Part shown: positions 43,701-53,029 of the stretch, piece by piece
Layout: each line of letters starts with the position of its first letter
Position numbering within the stretch: position 1 is the stretch's first letter
Origin: Virgibacillus sp. AGTR
Lineage (GTDB): Bacteria; Bacillota; Bacilli; Bacillales; Amphibacillaceae
Direction of reading: 5' to 3'
NCBI RefSeq assembly: GCF_016919725.2
Contig: NZ_JAJERH010000005.1
Span: forward strand, 62,001-126,000
Length of the DNA stretch: 64,000 bases
Program-made: the position numbers and the translations under genes
The notes under the pieces: generated by a model
The model's database searches: none
What the model was told of the DNA's origin: nothing
Seen by the model: only the letters and a program-made list of their open reading frames with translations

Positions 43701-44870
43701 TTAGGTTAATTTAATCGTACCGTATCTACCTCCACCGCCTTCGATAATCTTTAGCTTGCCTTGACGCATCTGAATAATTGCATGAGCTAAATCGCTTGGA
43801 ATCACCGAGGTTAATTCCTCGAAAGTTGCGTGATGAATCACTTGCATTTCCGTATCAAACGCAGTTAACAGTTTTTCATACGTTCTCTTTCCCAATTTAG
43901 GAAGATACTCTAATGGAGCTTGGTACGTATATGGTGGCCTATCATTAGTAGGAGCACTTATGTCTTTTAATTCTAAGATTCTATCCGACACACCTTTAAT
44001 AAGTTTGTTCGAAAAACAATGAGGACAGTTTTGAACATTTAACGAAACGACCGAAAAGCATTGATTACACACCGTTTTATGATATTTACCTAGTCGCGGA
44101 TTCATACCGTAGTTATGGGCAATTTTTCTGTTCTGCTGTTGGTGCAGTGCCAAATACAATTCGTTAAATGAAGGCTCCATCATACATATTATTTGATATT
44201 CTCTTGCTATTTTTGCTAAGGAGTGTGCATCAGAGTTAGAAAGAAACGTATAATCATGTAGTTCTTGAATTTGATCTGCCATATGAGTATCCGAACTTAG
44301 ACCTAATTCTATTCCATCAATCAAATCACGATCAAATACCTCTGATAATGTTTGCTCCACACCTTTCCCATACAAGCTTTTAAATGGCGTAAACACATGA
44401 GCTGGAATAAATATTCCTTTTAGCTGCTTTACTTTATATTGCAGCTCTTTTCCTGTACCGTAATACCTCTGAGAACTTAGACCAATGTTCTTCATTCGCT
44501 GACGTAGCCATGCAGAAAATTGTTGCATGTATTGCAAGGTTGGAAAATAACAAAGTACATGAATCGGGCCCTGACAAGCTTCATCATAGACTTCGATTTC
44601 TGAACCGAGAATTAAAGTAACTTTTTCAAACCGAATGCCTCCATCAACCAATTCATATGCTTTGCCTTCTTCAATTAATTCCATAATCTCCTGTTGTACA
44701 GCGGGCGCCTGACAATCTATAACACCTATTAAATCCATACCTTTATTACGACTGGATTCCTCTAACACACTCGTTAGCGTTAAATTTTTTGAAGCGGTAA
44801 TTTTGACGGGATGATCGTACTTATCTCGGCCAATATGAATGTGTAAATCAGAAAAATACGGCTTAAGCAA
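43701..44870 (-). CDS. endoQ: Endonuclease Q family DNA-repair nuclease (PHP domain)
   Basis: 389 aa. The N-terminal PHP-like metal domain shows DLHIHIGRD, then ASKNLTLTSV, IGVIDCQAP and TFLSNSDAHSLAK. A Cys4 zinc finger follows (CNQC...CPHC, ~268-290). The C-terminus has a helix-hairpin-helix-like YLPKLGKRTYEKLL. EndoQ enzymes, first described in Thermococcales and also in Bacillus pumilus, nick 5' of deaminated bases and abasic sites. B. subtilis has yqxK at this locus. It abuts nudF with a 1-nt gap or overlap. Confidence 0.8.
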   Translation of the reverse strand: MLKPYFSDLHIHIGRDKYDHPVKITASKNLTLTSVLEESSRNKGMDLIGVIDCQAPAVQQEIMELIEEGKAYELVDGGIRFEKVTLILGSEIEVYDEACQGPIHVLCYFPTLQYMQQFSAWLRQRMKNIGLSSQRYYGTGKELQYKVKQLKGIFIPAHVFTPFKSLYGKGVEQTLSEVFDRDLIDGIELGLSSDTHMADQIQELHDYTFLSNSDAHSLAKIAREYQIICMMEPSFNELYLALHQQQNRKIAHNYGMNPRLGKYHKTVCNQCFSVVSLNVQNCPHCFSNKLIKGVSDRILELKDISAPTNDRPPYTYQAPLEYLPKLGKRTYEKLLTAFDTEMQVIHHATFEELTSVIPSDLAHAIIQMRQGKLKIIEGGGGRYGTIKLT

Positions 44871-45416
44871 TTATTTCATCCCCAGTGCATGTAAATATAA
44901 GATTGCGTAATTTGTTTTGGCATCATGAATCTCTTCCTGTTCCACTAGTTGCTTTGCTTCTTCAAGTGTTAACTTTCTAATACTAATAAATTCATCTTCA
45001 TCGCCCGCTATTGGTTGATCAACTAACTCTAACGTATCTGTGATATAAATATACATTCGTTCATTCGCAAACCCTGGCGAAGTATAAAAGGAAGTAACAA
45101 AAGAAAGATCTTTCGTTGTGTAGCCTGTCTCTTCTTCTAATTCTCTAATCGCTGTTTCTTCGGGATCTTCTCCAACTTCTAACTTTCCTGCTGGTATCTC
45201 AATTAACGATTTTTCTAGTGGCTTACGATATTGTTCAACAACTACAATTTTATTATCCTTCGTTATTGGTATTATTGCCACAGCACCAGGATGATCTATG
45301 ATTTCACGTTTTGCCGTCTTACCGTCAGGCAATACAACATCATCCACTTTTAAATGTACAACTTTCCCATCATAAATAACTTCCGAACTAATTGTCTTTT
45401 CTTCAAATTTCTTCAT
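44871..45416 (-). CDS. nudF: ADP-ribose pyrophosphatase NudF (Nudix)
   Basis: 181 aa from the ATG at 45416 (AAGGGTGATAGTA site). The Nudix box is complete: GKLEVGEDPEETAIRELEEE then TG. It hydrolyses ADP-ribose to AMP and ribose-5-phosphate. Directly followed by the EndoQ gene, so the two are probably an operon. Confidence 0.95.
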   Translation of the reverse strand: MKKFEEKTISSEVIYDGKVVHLKVDDVVLPDGKTAKREIIDHPGAVAIIPITKDNKIVVVEQYRKPLEKSLIEIPAGKLEVGEDPEETAIRELEEETGYTTKDLSFVTSFYTSPGFANERMYIYITDTLELVDQPIAGDEDEFISIRKLTLEEAKQLVEQEEIHDAKTNYAILYLHALGMK

Positions 45417-45552
45417 TACTATCACCCTTCAACCAAATTTCTGTTTCTATTCTAGCATAATTATACTGCGGTCATTTCAATTAATTGTTTTACCAATTAC
45501 TTCAATTTACAATAAACATATACCATAAACATTGGAATGGAGGCTAGCTAAA

Positions 45553-46464
45553 ATGAAAAAAAATCAGATTGGAAGTTCAGACATATATATTTCTCAACTT
45601 ACGCTGGGGTGTATGTCACTTGGAAAAGACACTGCTAAAGCAAAAAGCATGATTGATATGGCATTAGAGCATGGAATCAATCATTTAGATACAGCTGATT
45701 TATATGATTTTGGAGATAATGAAGAAATTGTTGGATCGGCTATTAAACACAGACGAGAAGATGTAGTGCTTACAACAAAAGTCGGAAATCATTTTAATAG
45801 AGAGACGAGAAAATGGTATTGGGACCCTTCGAAAGAACACATCCAACAAGGTGTTAAAGCCAGTCTAAAACGCTTGAATACGGACTATATCGATTTTTAT
45901 ATGCTACATGGTGGGACAATTGACGATCCAATTGATGAAACAATAGAAGCTTTTGAAATACTTAAAAAAGAAGGTTTAATCCGAGCATACGGTATATCTT
46001 CTATTCGCCCAAACGTTATTCGAGAATATGTAAAACGCTCTGCAATGGATGGTATAATGATGCAATACAATTTATTGGATCGCCGACCAGAAGAAGAAAT
46101 ACTTGACCTTTTAGATGAAAATAACATTAGCGTTCTAGCTCGTGGTCCATTAGCAAAAGGAATATTAAGTAATCAAGCAGCGAAGCAAATCGCCGCTAAA
46201 GGAGAAACAGGATATTTAGATTATTCCTATAAAGAATTACAATCTATAAATGACGAGCTAACCAAACTTAGCTCTAATAAAAATGAGCTATCTTTCCGCT
46301 ATATACTAAAGCATCCGGCTGTTGCTAGTGTAGTTTTCGGAGCTAGCTCAATTGATCAATTAAAAGAAAATATCAACGGCGACTTTAACAAAGAATTACA
46401 GGATGATACGTATCATAACCTAAAAAAAATCACTAAACCAGTTACTTATCAAGCACATAGATAA
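45553..46464 (+). CDS. yqkF: Aldo/keto reductase (YqkF-like)
   Basis: 303 aa from the ATG at 45553 (GGAGGCTAGCTAAA site). AKR tetrad: Asp and Tyr in HLDTADLYDFGDNEE, Lys in VVLTTKVGNHF, His in YMLHGGTIDDP. The NADPH site lies in the C-terminal part (SVVFGASSIDQLKENI). Substrate unknown. It is on the plus strand, divergent from nudF, in the place of yqkF in B. subtilis. Confidence 0.9.
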   Translation: MKKNQIGSSDIYISQLTLGCMSLGKDTAKAKSMIDMALEHGINHLDTADLYDFGDNEEIVGSAIKHRREDVVLTTKVGNHFNRETRKWYWDPSKEHIQQGVKASLKRLNTDYIDFYMLHGGTIDDPIDETIEAFEILKKEGLIRAYGISSIRPNVIREYVKRSAMDGIMMQYNLLDRRPEEEILDLLDENNISVLARGPLAKGILSNQAAKQIAAKGETGYLDYSYKELQSINDELTKLSSNKNELSFRYILKHPAVASVVFGASSIDQLKENINGDFNKELQDDTYHNLKKITKPVTYQAHR

Positions 46465-46529
46465 GAGGTTTCCTTGGTTCGTGTTAGCAAATAGAGTTAA
46501 AAACACTCGTACTAGTTACGTAGACGTGA

Positions 46530-46600
46530 CCACCCACCTGTCATCTGTTAGGATTCATGGACCCATTGGATGTCTTCCTTTCGATAGGGAGCCTCACCAT
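46530..46600 (-). other. M-box-like (Mg2+ riboswitch) sequence fragment
   Basis: On the minus strand GGTGAGGCTCC (46588-46598) is followed by CCAATGGGTC (46560-46569), two strings found in this order in the M-box (ykoK/mgtE leader) aptamer. The segment between them is much shorter than in a working M-box, and no magnesium transporter gene follows. It is therefore a fragment, a relative or a coincidence. Confidence 0.35.
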
Positions 46601-46607
46601 TTCAAAT

Positions 46608-46640
46608 AAAGTGAAACTTCAATCTGTAGGGTCTTACTGC
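46608..46640. repeat. Short AAAGTGAAACTTC repeat shared with the IS-end fragments
   Basis: AAAGTGAAACTTC (46608-46620) also occurs at 60173-60185, at the end of IS fragment copy 2. The adjoining GTAGGGTCTTACTGC is the complement of a motif at about 24,132-24,147. These joined pieces suggest a third, more decayed element. Confidence 0.4.
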
Positions 46641-46663
46641 TTGTTGTATGTGGATCAATAGAA

Positions 46664-46854
46664 ACAAAAGCGCAAGCACCTGAATAGAAACGTAGCGACT
46701 GGAGCGAGTCAACGGAGATAAAGGAATTCACGGTGTGCTGGCGAGCCGATGATGACTTAGATTAGGGCGGTCGCCTTCCTGGGCGCTGGAGCTGGAATCG
46801 GCTCAACACGCCCATAATTATCCGTATGGGCAAACTCTATAATTTCTTAGAGTA
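46664..46854. repeat. Repeat family A, copy 3
   Basis: Begins ACAAAAGCGCAAGCACC and carries GAAACGTAGCGACTGGAGCG, GATGATGACTTAGATTAGGG and GGGCGCTGGAGCTGGAATCG. It ends in the shared tail CGGCTCAACACGCCCATAAT ... TATAATTTCTTAGA. It sits beside the MITE-like unit in the 736-bp gap between yqkF and yqkB. Confidence 0.85.
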
Positions 46855-46860
46855 TGATAA

Positions 46861-47152
46861 AAGAAGCTGAGACAAAAGAATGAAGAAATAATTGAAAACG
46901 AACGATAATTAGGTTTAACTTAATTATCGTTCGTTTATTGATCAGAACAATTCATTTAGCACCTGAAATAAGCGAGACTCTGGCGGGAACTGCACGAGTC
47001 TGAAGATTCACGTGGTAACGTGTTTTTCTTTACCAAGTTAGCTGAGGCCTTGCCCGCGGAAAACGATTATAGTTTCACGGTGCGGCGATGATAACATGAT
47101 TATTCGTATTTTGAGTAAAGAAGTTGTGTTTTGTCCCAACCTCTTTCTTTAT
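46861..47152. mobile_element. MITE-like unit with inverted ends, carrying repeat family B copy 2
   Basis: The left end GAAGCTGAGACAAAA and right end TTTTGTCCCAACCTCTTT are inverted relatives of each other. Inside are a perfect hairpin (AAACGAACGATAATTA at 46896-46911 facing TAATTATCGTTCGTTT at 46921-46936) and a family B element (about 46,970-47,090, with GACTCTGGCGGGAACTGCAC and TTGCCCGCGGAAAACGATTA). No coding capacity. Size and ends fit a non-autonomous element. Confidence 0.5.
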
Positions 47153-47200
47153 CTAAAATTCCTTTGTATCGACCTTTGAAAAGGTGAATAAAGCTTTCCT

Positions 47201-47536
47201 TTATTTAATAATGTCCTCTGGGGAAATAAACAGATTAAGAATTCCTTCAGGACTCGATAGACGAAACATTCCTTTGTTATAATCTAACCTCATCTTTTTC
47301 GCAAAAAATATGGCTTGTTGGTTTTCAACATATACCGTAAAATCTTTGTTTTTTATTTGTTGATAGTTGGTTTTCTGTTGATCTGTAAAGCGTAACGTCG
47401 GAATTCCGTTCACACCACAGCCACAGCCTTCTATATCATACCAAAATAACAAATAAGGATCGTGTTGCTTCTCTAACTCTGCTAATTTGTCTTTTGCTTT
47501 TTGCGATATATTAAGCTCAATTTCATTGTTCTTCAT
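47201..47536 (-). CDS. yqkB: YqkB-like HesB/IscA-fold protein
   Basis: About 111 aa (a TTG at 47554 is also in frame). An IscA-like beta-sandwich protein with one cysteine cluster, EGCGCGVNG, instead of the three-Cys A-type layout. That is typical of the YqkB/YneR group, whose Fe-S role is unproven. It overlaps no neighbour but lies 1 nt after yqjQ ends and is probably expressed separately or at the end of the yqjPQ unit. Confidence 0.8.
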   Translation of the reverse strand: MKNNEIELNISQKAKDKLAELEKQHDPYLLFWYDIEGCGCGVNGIPTLRFTDQQKTNYQQIKNKDFTVYVENQQAIFFAKKMRLDYNKGMFRLSSPEGILNLFISPEDIIK

Positions 47537-47554
47537 CTTTACGTCAACCCTCAA

Positions 47555-48352
47555 TTATTTTTTGGCAAACTGCTTTTTTAATACTCGTTCCATAGGTCCA
47601 GGAAGCACCTGATATAATCTGCTTCCTGCATCCATCCACCATGGTAAATTGATTTCTCGTTTCTTTACAAACAAATAACGAATGATTTTTTGTGCCACCT
47701 GATCTGGATCAAGCATATATTTTTGAACGTTCTTTTGATAGGTTCCATCTGGATCTGCAGAAAGAAAAAAATTAGTTTGAACAGGTCCTAAATTTACGGC
47801 AGTTACTTCTATTTTACTATCCGTTAATTCTTGTCGAAGCCCATTAGTAAAACCCAATACTGCATGCTTGGTTGCACTATAGATCGCTGCCTTTGGCGTA
47901 GCAAGCTTTCCAGCTTGTGAAGCGATATTAATGATGTGTGCTTCTCCTTCAAGTGTAGCAAAATAAGGAAGTATCTGCTTCGTTATTTGGATTAGCGCAT
48001 GAACATTTAATTGAAACATTCGCTCAATATCTTCTTCATTCATGTGCATGACATCTTCAAAAATTCCTATTCCCGCATTATTTATTAGACCTTGGATTTT
48101 TTGATGTTCAGTTAAGATATTGGCTATCACTTGTGTACGGTCTTTACGATGCCCTAAGTCCACCTTATAAACATAGCATTCTACAGAAAATTGTTTCTCT
48201 ATCTGCTCCTTGATCTTTTCTAATTTATTTATAGAACGAGCCAATATAATTGGTATACCACCATTTTTCGCAATGTGCCATGTTAGCCTCTCTCCAATGC
48301 CACTTGAAGCTCCAGTAATGATAATCTTTTTACCTGATATCTTAGTTTGCAT
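47555..48352 (-). CDS. yqjQ: Short-chain dehydrogenase (YqjQ)
   Basis: 265-aa SDR. NAD(P)-binding GASSGIGERL, then NNAGIGIF, catalytic Ser in INIASQAGK and YSATKHA (Tyr-x3-Lys). The C-terminus is basic. The ATG at 48352 is preferred by homolog length; it overlaps the yqjP end by 11 nt, so translation is coupled. Substrate unknown. Confidence 0.88.
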   Translation of the reverse strand: MQTKISGKKIIITGASSGIGERLTWHIAKNGGIPIILARSINKLEKIKEQIEKQFSVECYVYKVDLGHRKDRTQVIANILTEHQKIQGLINNAGIGIFEDVMHMNEEDIERMFQLNVHALIQITKQILPYFATLEGEAHIINIASQAGKLATPKAAIYSATKHAVLGFTNGLRQELTDSKIEVTAVNLGPVQTNFFLSADPDGTYQKNVQKYMLDPDQVAQKIIRYLFVKKREINLPWWMDAGSRLYQVLPGPMERVLKKQFAKK

Positions 48353-49310
48353 AATAAATAAGCTTTCCATCCTCCGTTTTTTTAGTAATACGTCCCTCGT
48401 TCTCTAAATAATCTAATTGGCCAATTGTTTCAGACATCGTGAGATCGATTTGATTTTTGAATTGCCTTGGAAATATTTGTGTGCATAATTGAAACGGTGT
48501 TTGCGGCTGAGTTATTAATAAATCAAAGACCTTATCTGCTCTTTCCTGCTGTTTTTTTAGTCTGTTTTCGATTAAGCTCTTAGGTTTTTGTACCACCTGA
48601 CCATGTCCTGGTAACACACAGTCCACTCGCAAATCAATACATTTTTGTAAATTACGGCGATATTGAAGCATAGGCTTTGGTCTAAATTCGATCGACTCGC
48701 CCGGTGATGGTGGTTCCATAAGTGGATTAGAAGAAATATGCTCTAATATATGATCTCCCCCAACTAGTAGCCGATCGGTTTTACGTAAAAAAGAAAGATG
48801 ACTTTGCGCATGACCTTTCGTATCAATCACTTGCCAACCTGGATGACCAGGAAGTTCATCTCCTTCATCTATAAAACGGGTTAGTTCACCTTTTCCTACA
48901 TAATTTAATGGCGCACTCAATTTATTTAAATACGGAAGAAATGTTTCTGGTATGCCAGAAAGCGAAAAATACTTCTCAAAAAATTGCTTATAATGCTGAA
49001 GATATAATTCATCACGTTGGATCCATGGATCCACATTAGCATGTGCAATTATACGCTCTGCTCTGGGAAACTGATCAATTAATCCTATATGATCAGGATG
49101 ATGGTGCGTTAAAATCACTTGTTCAATGTCTTTTGGAAAATAACCCATTCGCTTTAGTTGTTCTTTGAGTGTCTCCCAAGCTTCCTTTGTCTTTACACCT
49201 GCATCTATGATAGAAAGCAAATCGCCTTTTAACAGATAGATATGAACATCACCTACTGCAAAAGGGGTGGGTACCGTTATTTGACTAATCGTTTTATCCA
49301 TTACTTTCAT
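48342..49310 (-). CDS. yqjP: Metallo-beta-lactamase-fold hydrolase (YqjP)
   Basis: 322 aa from the ATG at 49310 (GGAGG nine bases upstream). The MBL motif LTHHHPDHIGL, DTKGHAQSHLSF, VGGDHI and PGHGQVV are present. A C-terminal winged-helix-like tail (FQLCTQIFPRQFKNQIDLTM) is typical of this group. Possible thioesterase or glyoxalase-like activity; substrate unknown. First gene of the yqjP-yqjQ unit, with a palindrome at its 5' side. Confidence 0.87.
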   Translation of the reverse strand: MKVMDKTISQITVPTPFAVGDVHIYLLKGDLLSIIDAGVKTKEAWETLKEQLKRMGYFPKDIEQVILTHHHPDHIGLIDQFPRAERIIAHANVDPWIQRDELYLQHYKQFFEKYFSLSGIPETFLPYLNKLSAPLNYVGKGELTRFIDEGDELPGHPGWQVIDTKGHAQSHLSFLRKTDRLLVGGDHILEHISSNPLMEPPSPGESIEFRPKPMLQYRRNLQKCIDLRVDCVLPGHGQVVQKPKSLIENRLKKQQERADKVFDLLITQPQTPFQLCTQIFPRQFKNQIDLTMSETIGQLDYLENEGRITKKTEDGKLIYYAN

Positions 49311-49324
49311 ACTTACATTCCTCC

Positions 49325-49346
49325 AAAATGAATGATCATTCATTTT
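49325..49346. promoter_or_regulatory. 22-bp perfect palindrome upstream of yqjP
   Basis: The core is TGAATGATCATTCA, extended by AAAA and TTTT to 22 bp of perfect symmetry. It lies about 15 bp before the yqjP start, on top of its probable leader. The half-site TGAATGA is that of FadR-type TetR repressors, though the FadR site has a 4-bp longer centre. It is likely a repressor operator. Confidence 0.55.
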
Positions 49347-49450
49347 TAATCTATTTTACCTTGTCACACTCACATTGTCGATTAATTACTATCATTTTGG
49401 ATAAACTCTTTCGGTACCTCGACGGATTGATCATACGCATCTCAATTTAT

Positions 49451-51073
49451 TCAGTTACAAAACAAACGATGTATTGCTCTTTCTACTATTTTCGGCAAAT
49501 ACTCAAAACTATACGTGATCTCTAGTCGCTCTGTCCATTGATGAGGATCTTTTCCTAACGGACCTATATTTAAAACAGGCATCGTTAATTGTTCCATGAC
49601 ATCTTCCGGAATTTCAAAACCATTATTTTGTAATGGCATATTAGACGTATAGTTTTTTAAACTTCCTAGCGTTGAAGGAGGTCCAACGAAGCTTAAATCT
49701 GACAGACCAGTAAAAAACTCCGATACAGTTAAGTTAATTTGATTTTTCTCTTTCGTATACGTCGTAATTTCCTTCATCACTTGCTGAATGTATGGATCTG
49801 TTCCTGAAGAAACTGCTGGGTAAAACGGTGGACAATAGAATAAAATGATCATTGGAGCTAAATCTTTACACATAGATGCTAAATCCTGGACAAGTAATGT
49901 AGAAAAATCCCTATCTTCCTCTGTGCGTTGACTAACCAATAAATTCTGCCTACGATTAATCTCTGCTTGTCCATAACGTTTGACAGCTTCCTGATATAAT
50001 TCTTCATACATCATTACATTAACTTTAATTAGCGGCATGGTAAAATCGGTGGCAATTTCAGAGAAATGATCCGCTTTTTCCTGGATATAGTGCTCTATAT
50101 TTTGGGCAGCGTCCATCGCACCTTGAAGCAATTTTAAATTTATATCATGTAAGGATTGTTTCATATATAAGACATTATACATGGCAATTGCTGATTGAGG
50201 GGTCTTTACGGAATAATTCTCTTTTAAATCCCGTTGCATCAGACTAACTGGTGGAGGCGTTACTTCATCACCAATTCTTTCTATAAAAGCTTCATCAAGC
50301 TCTAGCTGTTGTGACAAGAAACTAATCATTAAATTAGGATTAACGCCTGAAAAAGGTTCTCCCACATGCGACTCTTTACCGTAACAATAAAATCCCGGTA
50401 ATATTTTTCCAATTGAACCAGTATATACATAATAAGCTTCATCGCCAGGATATTTGCTAAACATTGGCTCACCGTTTAAACATGCCAGATATGTTAGCTT
50501 CTGCTTTTCCTTCCATTCATGGAGTATAGGTAAAGCTGTTAACATTCCTTTTGAATTGACTTCTTCATCCGGAACAGTAAGTAATAGTATATTACCATCA
50601 AACTCACCGTCAATTGCTTTCTCGAGCATAGAAAGGTGTACTGTTAAACCTGCCTTCATATCCATTGTGCCTCTTCCAAACAACCAGTCTCCAGTCTCCA
50701 TATCTTGCTGAACCGCTTTAGATAATCGTTCCTTTTGTTTATACAATTCTTTTGTCAATGCTTTTGGATGAAATGCAAGGTTTTGTAGTGATCCAAAATC
50801 TTCAACATCCACAACATCAAAGTGACTTAACAAGATTATCGTTTTGTCAGTTTCATTTTTACTCTTAACAAAGGCCGTCAGTAACCTTCTGCCATCATCC
50901 AAACCATGAAGCTTTAAATACGAAGGATTTGTTTGAAAATATTGGTTTTGTTCTAACAAATGATACATATACTCTGCTAAAGCAATCTCTGCTGAAGATC
51001 CAGTTACACTTTGATAATTGACGAGTGAGCATAACAGATTCGTAAGTTCTTCCTTTGTTTGCCATGTTTTCAA
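49451..51073 (-). CDS. rocB: RocB-like M20 peptidase
   Basis: 540 aa. M20 metallopeptidase signature: SHFDVVD near residue 100, then GRGTMDMKAGLTVHLSM and PDEEVNSKGM. The length and N-terminal MKTWQTKEELTNLLCSLVNY match RocB of arginine degradation. In B. subtilis rocB is in the rocABC operon, so a role here in arginine use is inferred by homology only. It is transcribed away from the plus-strand gene cluster on its right. Confidence 0.88.
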   Translation of the reverse strand: MKTWQTKEELTNLLCSLVNYQSVTGSSAEIALAEYMYHLLEQNQYFQTNPSYLKLHGLDDGRRLLTAFVKSKNETDKTIILLSHFDVVDVEDFGSLQNLAFHPKALTKELYKQKERLSKAVQQDMETGDWLFGRGTMDMKAGLTVHLSMLEKAIDGEFDGNILLLTVPDEEVNSKGMLTALPILHEWKEKQKLTYLACLNGEPMFSKYPGDEAYYVYTGSIGKILPGFYCYGKESHVGEPFSGVNPNLMISFLSQQLELDEAFIERIGDEVTPPPVSLMQRDLKENYSVKTPQSAIAMYNVLYMKQSLHDINLKLLQGAMDAAQNIEHYIQEKADHFSEIATDFTMPLIKVNVMMYEELYQEAVKRYGQAEINRRQNLLVSQRTEEDRDFSTLLVQDLASMCKDLAPMIILFYCPPFYPAVSSGTDPYIQQVMKEITTYTKEKNQINLTVSEFFTGLSDLSFVGPPSTLGSLKNYTSNMPLQNNGFEIPEDVMEQLTMPVLNIGPLGKDPHQWTERLEITYSFEYLPKIVERAIHRLFCN

Positions 51074-51233
51074 GCGTATCCCTCCAGTATTTAGTATAAA
51101 TTACAAACTTTATAAGACATTGACTTTTACATGAAAATCAAACACAATGATTAAAAGTAAAGCACGATCGAATGAGAGCATTGCTCAACAGGACTTTGTG
51201 TGATGTCAAATGCAACTAAAGAGGTGGATAAGA

Positions 51234-51968
51234 TTGAAAACCAACATATTTGCACATCGTGGTGCTAGCAAATATGCACCTGAGAATACAATGCCTGCTT
51301 TTCAGAAAGCGTATCATATGAATGCAGATGGGATTGAAACTGATGTACAGTTAACAAAAGATAATATCCCTGTACTTATACATGATGAAAATGTAAAACG
51401 TACAACCAATTCGGTAGGTCTTGTAAGTAAATTATCCTATCAAGAATTAAAAGAATTGGATGCAGGTAGCTGGTTTTCACCTGAATTTAAGGGAATTAAG
51501 ATACCTACACTTGATGAGTTTCTCAATTGGATTAAAGATAAGCCTTTATATTTAAATATTGAACTAAAAAATAATAAAATAGATTATACAGATATAGAAT
51601 CTATTGTTTATCAAGCAATCTCTAACTATCAGTTATTAAATCGTACCACAATTTCGACTTTTAATCCAAATAGCGTTAAGAGGTTGAAAGAATATTCTAA
51701 TTCTCTTGAGGTCGCTTTTCTAACGTCCAAACGATATAAAAGTCCTATCCGTGTAGCTAAAGAGCTTGGAGCTAATGCACTCCATCTGAAATATCGACTC
51801 TTACACCGTGAATTAGTCGAAAATATTCATAAAGAAAATATGAAATTAAGAATCTATACCGTAAATAAACCAGTAAGAATTATGCGATCGTTCAACCATC
51901 AGGTTGATGGAATTTTCACAGATGTACCTGATCTGGCATTTCATTATCGAGAATCAGTAACCGATTAA
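51234..51968 (+). CDS. Glycerophosphodiester phosphodiesterase
   Basis: About 244 aa from a TTG start at 51234 (AGAGGTGG site); an ATG at 51210 lacks one. The GDPD signature is complete: FAHRGASKYAPENTMPAFQK (general acid/base His), IETDVQLTKDNIPVLIHDE (metal Glu and Asp), and LNIELKN. Cytosolic type, no signal peptide. It releases glycerol-3-phosphate from phosphodiesters. First gene of a plus-strand run with namA, rnz and an aldehyde dehydrogenase. Confidence 0.9.
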   Translation: MKTNIFAHRGASKYAPENTMPAFQKAYHMNADGIETDVQLTKDNIPVLIHDENVKRTTNSVGLVSKLSYQELKELDAGSWFSPEFKGIKIPTLDEFLNWIKDKPLYLNIELKNNKIDYTDIESIVYQAISNYQLLNRTTISTFNPNSVKRLKEYSNSLEVAFLTSKRYKSPIRVAKELGANALHLKYRLLHRELVENIHKENMKLRIYTVNKPVRIMRSFNHQVDGIFTDVPDLAFHYRESVTD

Positions 51969-51987
51969 TTAATATAGGAGGCCAAAA

Positions 51988-53013
51988 ATGAGCAAGTCAT
52001 CACAATTATTTTCATCAATTGAACTAAAAGATGTATCATTAAAGAATCGAATTGTTATGTCTCCAATGTGTATGTATTCGTGTATACAGGAAGATGGAAT
52101 GCTTACGTCATTTCATAAAACACATTATATTTCTCGTGCCGTTGGTCAAATTGGGTTAATTATGCTCGAAGCATCAGCAGTCCAAATGGAAGGTAGGATC
52201 TCCGCACAAGATTTAGGCATATGGAGTGATGACCATGTTTTAGGATTAAAACAACTGAATGAAGAACTACATAGTTACGGAGCTAAGACGGCTATACAGC
52301 TTGCCCATGCAGGAAGAAAAGCTGAACTATCTTCTGCTATTTATGCACCGTCTGCTATCGCATTTAATGATACTTTCCAAGAGCCGCTAGAAATGTCACA
52401 AAATGATATTGACGATACAATTAATGCATTCAAAGACGGTGCGAGACGTGCCGCTGAAGCTTCGTTCGATGTTATAGAAATACATGGAGCACATGGATAT
52501 TTAATTAATCAATTTTTATCACCATTGACTAATCACCGTACGGATGCATATGGAGGAAGTAAAGAGAATCGATACCGCTTTTTAAAAGAGATTATTGCTT
52601 CGATCAAAACTGTTTGGAATGGGCCAATTTTTGTACGAATTTCCACAGATGAGTACGATAACAACGGAAATAGCCTAGAAGATATACTCTACTTTTGTTC
52701 TCAGTTAAAAGAGGACGGTGTCGACTTAATTGATTGCAGCTCTGGTGGAGTCGTCCCTGCAACGATCAATACTTACCCGGGTTACCAACTTAGACGCTGT
52801 GAAACAATTAAACAAGATGTCTCTATTGCTACTGGAGCAGTTGGTTTAATTACCTCAGGAAAACAAGCTGAAGAGATTATTCAAAACAAACGAGCAGACT
52901 TAGTCTTTATCGGTAGGTCATTACTGAAAAATCCTTATTGGGCTAAAGAAGCAGCTGCTGAATTAAACTATGACTTAAAGGCACCTAAGCAATATATCAG
53001 AGGCTGGAAATAA
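51988..53013 (+). CDS. namA: NADPH dehydrogenase NamA (old yellow enzyme)
   Basis: 341-aa FMN enzyme of the YqjM class. N-terminal [15 protein letters not shown] with the Cys of thermophilic-like OYEs, [30 protein letters not shown], and the phosphate loop at the C-terminus ([14 protein letters not shown]). It reduces activated C=C bonds in electrophiles. Short 19-nt gap to the previous gene; AGGAGG site. Confidence 0.95.
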   Translation: MSKSSQLFSSIELKDVSLKNRIVMSPMCMYSCIQEDGMLTSFHKTHYISRAVGQIGLIMLEASAVQMEGRISAQDLGIWSDDHVLGLKQLNEELHSYGAKTAIQLAHAGRKAELSSAIYAPSAIAFNDTFQEPLEMSQNDIDDTINAFKDGARRAAEASFDVIEIHGAHGYLINQFLSPLTNHRTDAYGGSKENRYRFLKEIIASIKTVWNGPIFVRISTDEYDNNGNSLEDILYFCSQLKEDGVDLIDCSSGGVVPATINTYPGYQLRRCETIKQDVSIATGAVGLITSGKQAEEIIQNKRADLVFIGRSLLKNPYWAKEAAAELNYDLKAPKQYIRGWK

Positions 53014-53029
53014 TACTGGAGGTTATACG

